A stretch of 64,000 bases of DNA from Erythrocercus mccallii (Eukaryota > Chordata > Aves > Passeriformes > Dicruridae), in NCBI GenBank assembly GCA_013397435.1, contig VZRG01000344.1:33764-97763 (forward strand). The letters are read 5' to 3'. The translations under genes were made by a program, and so were the position numbers. Positions 40,613 to 50,366 of the stretch are shown here, piece after piece. Within the stretch, counting starts at the first letter, position 1; the number at the start of each line of letters is the position of its first letter. Below the pieces are notes generated by a model. The model saw only the letters and a list, made by a program, of their open reading frames with translations. It made no database searches and was not told where the DNA came from.

Positions 40613-42041
40613 GGATTCAGGGGCTTGGGGGCCCTCTCCAGCAGCCACTTCAGGCTGCTGAGCTGTGGTGTGTCCCATTGGGAACCCCTCTGGCATGGAG
40701 AGGGTAGGGATGAAGGAAGGCAGCTGCAGGTGGGATGTGTCCACCCAGGAGTGGGGTGAGAAGAACGTGTGCTTCCCTTGGCTTCAAATCCCTTTGGGTG
40801 AGAGGAAGCAATCCTGTATCCTCTGGGATCATCCATGGGATTTGGGGTAGGGAATGTCCTTGTTGGCCCTGCCCACCCATCCGTGCCTGGCCTTTGGGGG
40901 ATGCTCAGCACTGGGCTCATCCTGCTCAGGGACAACAGTGGGACACCCAGCCCAGCCCCACTCACATTCATCCAACAGCTCCAAAACCACCTGAGAACAC
41001 GAAACCTCCTGGGCAAAGGCCTGAAATCCCAAATTTCCCCACTGCTTCTCCTTGGAGCTGCGCACAGGGGTTGAATGTGGTGTCCTGAGCCACATCAGCA
41101 GCAGACAAAGCCCCCCCTCCTCCCCGAGAAGCAGCGCTGAGGATGAAGCCGAAGGCTGACGCAACCACCAAGGGTCCTGCTCATCCCAGCCCCTCGCCTT
41201 CCTTATCCCAATTAGGAGCATCCCAGCTTGAATAAATTTCCCTGCTGAGGACAAAACTTGACGTCCACTGAGATCATTACCCTGCACCAGCTTAATTGGG
41301 AATTAGGCAGCCCAGAGCCGGATAGCTGTGACCTTTTCCTGTCCCTCTGGCTTGCTTTGAAATCTGCCACTTAGCACAGCCAGCATGAGGGCAGCCGGGT
41401 CCCTGTCACCCACCCAGGGTCAGTCCCAGTCCCTGGGGACAAGGCAGGCACTGGGATCCATGGTAATTGTTGGAAATGGGGCTCAGCACCTGCTGCGTGC
41501 TGCCCCAGCAGCTCAGCTCTGGCTGCAGCACAGGGTGGAGGGAGGGAATTGTCATCCCAGAGCCCCTAGGCTGCTCCAGGGATGCCCAGAACCCTGCAGG
41601 ATGAGTCTCAGGTAGACAAGGGGGGAAAAAACCAGGATTATCAGCCCCTGGTGCTTTCTGGGGACTCGATTTTTGCCTAATTTCGAAGTGTTCCTCAGGT
41701 GGAGCATTCCCAGCTCAGCCACACATTTCCCGGTGTTGCAGGAATGTTGGGGGTTCACATCCTGCATCTTGGAAAAGTCTGAATGCTAGAGCTGGGCTGA
41801 AAGCCCAATTCCCTCATCCCAGCTTGGAGTCCCCCATCCATGCTGGTGTCACCCCTTTCCCGATGATTTTGGGGTGATTTGGGGTCGCTCCCTTCCCCAG
41901 GGCCGGGATAAGATGCTGGCTGTGGGAAGCAGGTCCTGGATCAATCCTGCATCCCCTGCGGGGAGCTGCCGTGGGCAGGATGGATCCTGCCGGTGTCAGG
42001 GAGCTCCACCTCCTTTGAGGGGCCACCTCCCTCAGGGACAG

Positions 42042-42049
42042 TATAAAGG
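42042..42049 (+). promoter_or_regulatory. Candidate TATA box of unannotated + strand unit
   Basis: TATAAAGG, placed about 30 bp before the left edge of a possible short first exon that ends in a strong donor at 42115. Confidence 0.4.
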
Positions 42050-42071
42050 ACGAGCTGTCCCCTGTGCTGTG

Positions 42072-42393
42072 GCCAGTCCCAGCCCGGAGAGACCTCGGAG
42101 CAAGGAGCCTGCAAGGTAAGAGAGCCAGGAGAGGGCTGGGATAATGGTACCCCAAATTTTGGGGGGTGACTGTGGGATAATGGGGACTGATCCTCCCTGT
42201 CCGTGTCCAGAGGGAATGGGGAAAGATGAGACCGGCCCTGGAGGGGGTCTTTGGAGCTGGGATCCCAAATGTCTCTGCTCTTGAGGGATTTGGGGTGCTT
42301 TTCCTTACTTTTTATCCTTTTTAGTAGCTGCTGTGCTGATTCCTGAAGGCAGTGAGGCTCCGACTCTGCCCCAAAGAGGGGCTTGGTCACAAG
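42072..42393 (+). ncRNA. Candidate two-exon transcript between mesotocin and vasotocin
   Basis: A possible exon 1 (about 42072-42115) ends GCAAG before GTAAGA. A possible exon 2 (42325-42393) follows the pyrimidine-rich acceptor TTTTTATCCTTTTTAG and ends CAAG before GTAAGG. Neither exon has an ATG, so they would be noncoding or 5'UTR. One frame of exon 2 is fully open. Further exons, if any, would run antisense into vasotocin. This is inference from signals alone. Confidence 0.3.
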
Positions 42394-42668
42394 GTAAGGT
42401 GACAGTGACACATCCCAGCTGTCCCTGGTCTCCTGGAGCTGGGGGTGCTCCTGGATGGGACTCGATGGCCAGATCCCAAATCCCAGCTCTGCCTGAGCTC
42501 CTTCCCCTGGGAGCTACAAGAACAGGGCCAAATCCTGCACCCAGCCCAGCCAAACCAGCTGCACTCTGTGGGGATTTGGGGACAGAAGATGCTCCAACAT
42601 CCCCATCCTGGAGCCCCCATGAGCCATCCCCAGTGCCCTGAACGAGGCCACCACAGTGCACAAGGACT

Positions 42669-42674
42669 TTTATT
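42669..42674 (-). terminator. Vasotocin polyadenylation signal
   Basis: AATAAA on the minus strand, about 70 bases after the vasotocin stop codon. Confidence 0.85.
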
Positions 42675-42742
42675 GGGTCTCGTATGTACAGAGCCGGGGT
42701 GGAGGGGTCGGTCAGGGTAGAGGGGACTCCCCGAGCCCTGGC

Positions 42743-42921
42743 TCAGAGCATTGGGTGCTTGCCCTGTTGCTGCTGCTGCTGCTGCCGGTTTGCCAAGTGC
42801 ATGAGCTTGAGGAGCAGATCTCCAGCCGAGCCATCCAGCACCGTCAGGTTCTTCTCCTCCGCCGCCTCCTGAGCGCCGTCGCTGCCCTCGTCCAGGCAGC
42901 CGGTGTCCATGGCGCACGTCT
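42743..42921 (-). CDS. AVP: Vasotocin exon 3 (neurophysin end, copeptin-like tail)
   Basis: Phase 1 entry after CCGCGGCAG. It encodes ETCAMDTGCLDEGSDG, the EEKNLTVLDG glycosylation region, the Leu-rich core, a seven-Gln run and TGA. Confidence 0.95.
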
Positions 42922-44350
42922 CTGCCGCGGGAAGCAAAACGTGCCCATCGAACAGGTTTTTTGGGATGGTCAGGAGATTGTTTTTAGCTGGGGAAGGGGT
43001 TGGTGGCACAGCTCGTGCTCCAGTTTTGTCTCTCCCGTTAACAGGGAGCGGGGTTGGATTTCCTGGCACATTGAGGAGGATGTGCTGGCCAGGGAAAAGC
43101 TCGTGGTGGGTCAGGAAGGAGCTCCGAGCCCAATCCTTTAGAATCGGAATGGTTTGGGTTGGAAAGGACCTTAGAGACCACCCTGTTCCACCCCCTGCAT
43201 GGGCAGGGACACCTTTCACTATCCCAGGCCGCTCCAAGCCCTGTCCAGCCTGTCCTTGGACACTTCCAGGGATCCAGGGGCAGCCACAGCTTCTCTGGGC
43301 ATCCTGTGCCAGGGCCTCACCACCCTCACAGGCAAGAATTCCTTCCTTACACTCAGCCTGAACCCAACCACCCCCCAAATTATCTCCGAACGGTGCCAAC
43401 ACCGCTTCCACCCCCCCATGCCTCAGTTTCCCCTCCTGGAGACTAAACCACCCCACCAGCTAAGCGTTACCTGGAGAATTCTCCCCCTCGCCATCCCCCC
43501 CGCGTTCCCCACCCATCCCAAACTCCCCGTTCCCCGGTGTCCGTGCCGCGGTTACCGGCGGTGCAGCAGATGCCGGGCGCGGCGCAGCGGCCCCCGGCTC
43601 CGCAGGGCTGCCCGCCTGCCTGGCAGGGCGAGGGCAGGTAATTCTCCTCCGCGCAGCGCCGAGTCTCCGCCGTGCCCAGGTAACAGCCCAGCTCCGCCCC
43701 GCAGCAGATGCCGGGCCCGAAGCAGTTCCCTCTGTTGCCGGGCCCGCAGGGCATGCACTGCGGGAAGGAGCTGCCTCAGTGCCCGCACCGCCAAGAACTC
43801 CTTCTTGGCACCCCTTTGGATCAGAAACCCCCCCTCCGGGGATGCGCCCCTGTGCAGAGAAAGCGGCGCCCCAGCAGCCGCTCTGCCAGCTCTTGGAGGT
43901 GCCACACGGTGACCTCGTGTCCCCGCTTTGGGGTGTCCCCACTGCCCCCATGACCTCCCTGTCCCCTCTCCTGTCCTGCTCTCCCCCCGCCCCAGCCCAA
44001 GGCTGAGCCTCTTCTCGAGGTGCCAGCAGCACTTTGGAGCGGTCACTGCTCCTCCACTGCCCCTCGGGCGCGTCCCGCAGCCATCCCAAAAAGCGCCGCA
44101 GCTCCGGGCAGCGTGGCACAGGCAGCGGTACCCACGGGTGACCGGCAGCTTCCGCAGCCCGCAGAGCCACTGTGTCCCTGCTGAAGCTCCGTGCCGTGTC
44201 CCGGAGCGCCCAGCCCGGCCCATCCCGTACCTGTCGGAGAGCTGTGTCGGCCAGCGCCCGCTTCCCGCCCCGGGGGCAGTTCTGGATGTAGCAGGCGGAG
44301 GACAAGGCCAGGAGGCAGAGGAAGGAGAGGGGCAGCGAAGGCTCTGCCAT
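42743..44350 (-). CDS. AVP: Vasotocin-neurophysin precursor (avian vasopressin orthologue), 3 exons
   Basis: The precursor of arginine vasotocin, the avian antidiuretic and oviposition hormone. Minus-strand exons 44350-44231, 43757-43556 and 42921-42743 give 166 residues. Residues 1-19 are a signal peptide, 20-28 are CYIQNCPRG, 29-31 are GKR, then neurophysin (CMPCGPGNRGNCFGPGICCG, EENYLPSPC, CCTAG, ETCAMDTGCLDEG), followed by a short copeptin-like tail with sequon NLT and the Leu-rich core GDLLLKLMHLA. The tail ends in seven Gln residues, encoded by a CAG-rich run, and GKHPML. Exon lengths match mesotocin exons 1 and 2 exactly (120 and 202 nt), consistent with tandem duplication. A TATA-like box lies about 75 bp upstream of the ATG. 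Confidence 0.97.
42922..43555 (-). other. Vasotocin intron 2
   Basis: A 634-bp intron containing a CR1 tail at 43140-43355. Confidence 0.85.
43140..43355 (-). mobile_element. CR1 LINE 3' fragment in vasotocin intron 2
   Basis: GGAATGGTTTGGGTTGGAAA through the CACCCTCACAGG box. Confidence 0.9.
43556..43757 (-). CDS. AVP: Vasotocin exon 2 (neurophysin core)
   Basis: 202 nt, CMPCGPGNRGNCFGPGICCG through APGICCTA, highly GC-rich. Donor GTAACC. Confidence 0.97.
43758..44230 (-). other. Vasotocin intron 1
   Basis: A 473-bp GC-rich intron with no recognised repeat. Confidence 0.85.
44231..44350 (-). CDS. AVP: Vasotocin exon 1
   Basis: Forty codons: signal peptide MAEPSLPLSFLCLLALSSA, CYIQNCPRG, GKR and ALADTALRQ. 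Donor GTACGG. Confidence 0.97.
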
Positions 44351-44420
44351 GGTGCAGGGTGCCCGCGGCCGTGCCAGGGGAAGCTGCTCCAGCTGCCTCT
44401 GGCCCCGTGCTGAGAGAGCT

Positions 44421-44430
44421 GCTATTTATG
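44421..44430 (-). promoter_or_regulatory. Vasotocin TATA-like box
   Basis: CATAAATAGC on the minus strand, about 75 bp upstream of the ATG. Confidence 0.75.
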
Positions 44431-44509
44431 CTGCCATCACCCCTTCCCAGGGGAGGAGGAGGAGGAAGAAGAGGGATAGGTTGGGTTTTTTTGTTGTTTG
44501 TTCCTTTCT

Positions 44510-44562
44510 TTTTTTTTTTTATCCCCGTCTTCTTTTCCTTTTTTTTTTTTTTTCTTCCCCAA
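44510..44562. repeat. Poly-T/pyrimidine tract in vasotocin 5' flank
   Basis: Two T-runs of about 15 and 16 bases separated by CCCCGTCTTCTTTTCC, about 90 bp upstream of the vasotocin TATA-like box. Confidence 0.9.
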
Positions 44563-44699
44563 ATCGCATCCAAGCAAATCTGTAATTGAGATGATTCAGT
44601 GCAGCAGCACTCAGGGCTGGTGAATCCCACCCTTGGCTGCTCCGAGGGGCATGGGCCAGGCCTGGGATGTGCTTGGGAAGGGGCACTGGATGGGCTGGG

Positions 44700-45150
44700 G
44701 TTGGATTCAGGGTGAGGTGCTCCTTCAGAAGGTGCTGGTTTGGGGAGGGATGTGGGTTTGGGGACAGATGTTCCTTCAGGAGATGTGGTTTTGGGAAGGA
44801 TGCAGATTTTGGGAAGGGTGCTGGTTTGGGGAATGATGCTGGTTTGGGAAGGATGCAGATTTTGGGAGAGGTGCTGATTTCAGAGAGATTCTGATCTGGG
44901 AGAAAGGCTAATTTTGGGAAGGGATAAAGGTTTGGAAGGTGCTGCTTTAGAGAGGGTTGTTTGTTTGGAGGATTCTGAGTAGGGGTTGATACTGGTTTGG
45001 AAGGAAACAGATTTTGGGAGAGGTGCTGGTTTGGGAAGTGGTGTTTGTTTGGAGCATGCTGGTCCAGGAGGGATGCTGCTTTGGGGAGGGATGTTGATTT
45101 GTGGCATGCTGGTTTGATTGATGCTGCTCTGAGAGGGGATACTGGAGGGG
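44700..45150. repeat. Degenerate G/T-rich minisatellite upstream of vasotocin
   Basis: A long imperfect array of GATGCTGGTTTGGGAAGG-type units, roughly 18-24 bp each, starting about 270 bp above the vasotocin promoter. Confidence 0.85.
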
Positions 45151-46469
45151 AGTTGGGGCTGGGAGAGAACCCCGGGTGCCCAAAACCACCCCAGAACCCA
45201 GGGGCTGGGCTGTGGCATGGGGGTGCAGGGCAGGATCCTGTCCCCAAAGTGATCCATCAGTGCCACCCATGGCTCTCCTGCCTCTTCCCCCTCTTCTCCA
45301 AGAAACCAGAAGTCAAGGAAGCCATCGGGAGAGGGGGAGACCAGAAGAAAAGGCACCTTTGGGGTTGGCACCAGCACACTCGTGTCACCCCTGGGCTGTC
45401 AAAAACATCTGCACAGGGAAAACACCAGCAGCAACCCCCTAGACCATCCAGCCATGAACATTCCTGTTGTTTCCAGATCCCTTTTCCAGCTACACCAAGG
45501 GTAACCTCAACAAAGTGAAATAAATGTGCAGAGAGGAAGCCGGTGCCTGTGAGTATCCACCCTCTCCTTCTCCCCCTCAAAAATGCTGGGACTGGCTCAC
45601 AGTGATCAGGAGGGGTTTGTCTGGGGGGGCTGGGAGGGGCCTGGACAATGTGAGGGTGCTGCCAGCTGTGGTGCTGCTTCTGGAGTGGTTTTATCCTTTA
45701 CTCATCTTCACAGAAGGTGGGGAATTGAGGCAGAGAACCATAAAAATCAGGCTGGACATCACTTGGGATGGCTGAACATGTTTTTCCCCTGCCCTTCATT
45801 AGTTTCCCTCATTTTCTGCCCCTCATTCACATCCCTTTCCTGCTGGACAAACACCCCAGCCCCAGTTAGAGTGAGGGGAGTGGTGGTACCCTGGGTGGGG
45901 AAGGGGCTGCTCTGCTCGAGCATCCCAAAGGAAACAGTGATCCCACTGCAATCCTCCCTGGAAAACCTTTGCGTTTGTTTCAAAGTGCTTTGAAAAGCTC
46001 CCCAGGAGGCAGGGAGCAATGCTGGAGGGGGCTGAACCCCAGAGCATCGCTTTGCCCCGCCAAGGGAAACTGAGGCACGCAGGGAAGCATTTTATGTATC
46101 AGTGCTGGGGAGCCCCAGCCTGCTCCCCGCTCCTGCCCTGTGATTTTGGAACACGGATCTACCCGGGGAGGTGACAATCCTGGGCTTTGGGGCTTTTGCT
46201 GGGTAACAGGAGGGTGATTTCCTCCCCTCCAGGGGGGTGAAGGTGACCACAGCCCCTGACTCAGCTCTCTCTGTGGGACCGAGGGAGCGCCGAGTTCCCA
46301 AATTTGCCCCGTGACGCCGAATCACCCACGTGGGGCAGCCGTGGGGGATTTAATGACCAACATCATTAGCACCAACCTCATATCCCCATCCAAACCCATC
46401 CCTTCACAGCGGGAGCCCAAACCCACTTGCGTTGCAGGGCCGAGGAGGACGCAAAAGCCCTCGGCTGGG

Positions 46470-46690
46470 AAAACTTTTCTTTAAAAGAACCCCAAATGTC
46501 AGCTCTAAATTGGGTGTTACGCACTCGTGCTCCGTCTCTTCATTACTGTATCGTAAAATTACATTAGCCGGGAACGATCTGCATTCAAATGACTCTGTGT
46601 CTGGAATGATAACGCAGGAATATGAGATTAAAATGTAATTATGCTCTTTAAAGTCAAGGAAGGTTAATAAAATGTTTTTCCAAGTTGCAG
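46470..46690. promoter_or_regulatory. Candidate conserved noncoding element upstream of vasotocin
   Basis: An AT-rich, non-repetitive island in GC-rich surroundings with homeodomain-type cores (GTAATTA, CATTAGC), TGATAACG and CATTCAAATG. It lies about 2 kb upstream of vasotocin. Conservation is guessed from composition only. Confidence 0.3.
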
Positions 46691-47329
46691 AGGCTCCGCA
46701 GCCGCAACGCAGAATCACTTACGGGAATCAAGGGGAGGATGAGGTGGGAATGGGGAGGGGAAAATGGGTAGAAAACATAAAAAGGGGGTTTTGGAGAGGG
46801 AAATATTGGGGTCACCTGGGGTGAGTCATGGGATGAGTGATCCCAGGGCGACGGGTTTCCCAGGAGTGGGCAGAGCCAGCCCTGCTGGGCTGTGATGCTC
46901 CCTGGTACCTGGGGTACTGCTGAGCCCCCATCCCACATCCTGCCCCCAGCAGAAGCTTTGGGGCCACAGTCCCACCCCAAATCCTCCAACACCAGCCCCA
47001 GGGTCCCTTCTCTCTGTCTCCAGCACCGGATTTGCTCTGCCACATCCCTGCTCTTCCCCAGGCTCTTCCCCAGAGTTTGCCTCTTCCTTAGCTCTGATCT
47101 CCTCACAACACACTCAGGGAGTGGCTGGTGCCAGGGAATTCATCAGGGCTTTAGTGGCTGCCGTCCCTATCCCAGCTCCTCTCAGGACTGAGGGAAATGC
47201 CAAAGACCTGACCTGGGCTGGGAATGGAGCAGCACCCTCAAATCTGCCCCCTTGCTCAGCCAAAATACAGCCCCAGCTCTTGTAGACAGCAGCAAAGGGG
47301 CTGGGCTGCCAGAGGGGCTCAGCCATGGA

Positions 47330-47545
47330 GATCATGGAATCTTTGAGGTTGGAAAAGCTCTCCAAGATCACTGAGTCCAACCATTCCCCCACCACTGACA
47401 TGTCCCCAAGTGCCACATCCACATGGCTTTTTAATCCTTTTAGGGATGGGGACTCCAGCACTGCCCTGGGCAGCTGTGCCAGTGCCTGACCATTCTTACC
47501 ATGGAGAAATCTTCCCTAATGTCCAACGTGAACCTTCCCCTTCCT
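47330..47545 (-). mobile_element. CR1 LINE 3' fragment
   Basis: ATCATGGAATCTTTGAGGTT through ATGGAGAAATCTTCCC. Confidence 0.88.
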
Positions 47546-49570
47546 TCATTACCAGCTGAGCTTGGTTAGCTCTGGAGTCCCCAGGGAGGTTTGTGAGAGC
47601 CCCTTCAGGGAAAGGAGAAAGGATGGAGGTGATGGAGATTGGCTGCAGCACACAGAGCTCCCAGTGCCAAAGTTTAGCCAGGATAAATGAGAGGATTCAA
47701 TCAGGATCAATCAGAGGATGTTGGAAAATGGGATGAATTTCACTGATTTGTGCATTTCCTGCCTTTGCCGTGGCTGGAGGGGGATGCAGCAGGGAAGGAG
47801 AAACTTCTGGAAGATGTCACATGGAGAGGGTCAGGCTGGCAAGGGAGAGCTCCCTGCTCCTGCCTGGGTGCTCTGAGGCTCCTCCAATGGATCTGTCACT
47901 GTCACCGTGGCCCCGTGGCTGACGGGGTTAATGGCTGGGGGGTGGCGGGGAGGGGATCCCGCACCTCCTCCCCTCACATCACCGATAAAGATGCTCCTCT
48001 GCTTCCCTGACAGCTGGAAAACAGCTTTGATGCCTCTTTAAAGGCAGCACAGCCAACGTCAAGATTGACTGGGGCACTGCTTTGATCATTTCCATGACCA
48101 AATCCATCCTGCTGGGATGGGGGGGATGTCACGCCGGGAAGTCATTGACCAGCAAGGGATGGATTTGTCCACAAAATGCTTGAAATTGCTCAGGCTGCAA
48201 TTAATTCCATCCCCCATCTCCCAGGGAGAAGACAGGCCTGGTGCTGGGGATAAATGTGCTGGTGGCATCCATATGGGAGCTGAAGAGGGATCGCTGTGGG
48301 TCCAGGCAGAGGCAGCCATGGAAATTCCCGGCTCTGTGTCACCCACCACCTTGGGGTGCAGAGAGGGTCCCTCAGGGGCTTCAGTGCCCCAGGATCAGGG
48401 GGACTCACACCCAGCTGGGGCACGGAGTCCTTCCCTGAGCTCCAAGAGGCGTGGGCAGAGGGAAATTCATCCCTGGATCCCCTGCAAGAGGGGACACAGC
48501 AGGTGAAATGTGTTGCCAAAGGTCCCAGAGGGTTAAGGAGGAGAAATTGGGGGATGAAGGCTCTGACCCTGCTATGAGGTGGAGATGAGGAGGGAGGGGG
48601 CCTGATGTCCCAACACCACCCCTTCCTTCCAACCCCTGCTCTGTGTGGCTCCTGCCCCTCCCTTGCAGAAGGAAGGAGATAATTTGGGAGATTTGGCTCC
48701 CACCTGGATCGCTGCCCACTGACAGGACACCACGAGGAACTTTTGGGCACTGGAGAAGTTTGTCAGAACCGGTGGCTTTGGAAGCATCCAAGCTTTGCCA
48801 GCTCTGGAGAAGGTGATGGCTCTGGGGATCCAGAGGCAGCCATCCCTCCTCCCTCCTTTCCTGGGGGAGGTGTGAGAGCTGAATCACCCCGGCATGGCTC
48901 ACTGCAAACACGACACCACCACTGCAACGGAGTGGATTTACTGCCTCTGAATCGTGGGGCTTTTAGGAATCTTGTGCCTATTTTCTAAGTGTTTATTATT
49001 TTAAGACGTGTGATTTTCTATTTTTGCTTGGAATGGAGATGGGCTGTGAACTCTGCTGACGCAGACAGGGAGTAGGATCAGCGTGGGGCCAGCACAAAGC
49101 CAAGTTCCAGTGCATGAGCAGCTCCCTCTGATGCCAGGAACACGACAACGTTGCTCAGGTGCCTTTTGAGAGCAAATAAAGGTGTGACCAAGGTGAGCTG
49201 AGTCAGCTGGAGGCTCGTTATGGCCTAGAACATCAATTAAGTGGCACCAGCAGGGGATTGTGGAGGTGACAAACCCTTTGGTGTCACCTTAGCCTGGCAT
49301 ATCCAGGACAGAACATATCCAAGTCATTTTTTGTATAGCTTTTTTCTGAGCAGCTCTGTGAAGCCCCCAGGGTGAGTCTCATCCCTGTGATACACGAGGC
49401 TGCTGCCACAACCCCCTGTCTGAACCCCCTGTCTGCAGCTCCTCCGTGTTGGTTTGGCTTTTTCCAGCCCATTTATTCCCTCCTCTGCCAAGATATGCAC
49501 TCCACAACAGCACTAAGCCCCAGGATGAGACCAGTGAAGAGCCAGAGAGAGAGAAGCAGACTTTAAACAT

Positions 49571-49576
49571 TTTATT
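49571..49576 (-). terminator. UBOX5 polyadenylation signal
   Basis: AATAAA on the minus strand (TTTATT on +), about 580 bases after the UBOX5 stop, which implies a short 3'UTR. Confidence 0.7.
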
Positions 49577-50151
49577 AAGGCTTAAATGTCTATCAGCCAG
49601 CCAGGAGCTGGGCTGGTCACACGACATAAACCGAGAGGGTGGGATGGGATGGCTTTTTCTACAAGAGTCTGGGTGAGCAGGGTGAGATCACTGCCAGCTC
49701 CTCACACCTCACACGGCCTCTCACTGTTGATTCCAGGATGAGAGACGCTCCCAGCAGGGAGGGGAGGGCGAGGTGGGGAAGGGGAGGAAGTCAGAGGGGG
49801 CTTTGTGTGTGTTGTCACTCACAAGGACTTTACCTGCTCCACAACCGGGTGGCTGCTGGTCAAACACGTGGCGTGAACTCGCAGGGGGAAGCTGAGCTGG
49901 TCCAAAAGGCACCTGTGCTAAACCCTCTGAGCCTCGGGGCAGTGGTGGAGACCAGTCCTGGATAAATACATATTCCTTGATAAAGAAGCTATGGCTTTTG
50001 TCATCCTCAGGCTCCGGCGCCGCGCTCGAACCCCCCCGCCCCCCACTGCTCTGTAAGCACAAGACCGAGGTCCTCTGCACCCTCCGGCTCTCCCGGCGGC
50101 TCCTCTGGTGGCTCCGTGTGGACACGGGGCACAGCTGCAGCCCTGGGGCTC

Positions 50152-50366
50152 TCAGAAGTGAACCCTCCTGACGTCCTGCGTGGCCGCTGCCCTCTTGCAG
50201 CTCCCGCAGTGGATGGGGGACGCCGGAGCCTTCTGGCGCTCGGCCAGGCAGGGACGGCACACCAGGTGCCCGCAGGGGAGCTGGTACACGGGCTCGGCCT
50301 TGAAGTAGCAGGAGAAGGATTTGCCACAGGAAGCACATCCCTGGGTCTGGCTGCTCCTGCCGTGCT
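50152..50366 (-). CDS. UBOX5: UBOX5 coding exon 4 (RING finger)
   Basis: Minus-strand acceptor TTTGCAG, then GRSSQTQGCASC, the RING Cys/His ligands and TGA at 50152-50154. A partial copy (52312-52375) follows the single N at 52311. Confidence 0.95.

Larger units (their letters stand above)
40613..42660. other. Mesotocin-vasotocin intergenic region
   Basis: In mammals the oxytocin-vasopressin intergenic region is known to carry neuron-specific control elements. No CR1 is seen in this stretch, a notable contrast with the rest of the window. It holds the candidate + strand transcription unit at 42042-42393. Confidence 0.6.
45151..49570. other. Vasotocin-UBOX5 intergenic region
   Basis: No coding gene is recognised. 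It holds a CR1 tail (47330-47545), an AT-rich non-repetitive island at 46470-46690 and another near 48960-49030. Confidence 0.6.
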
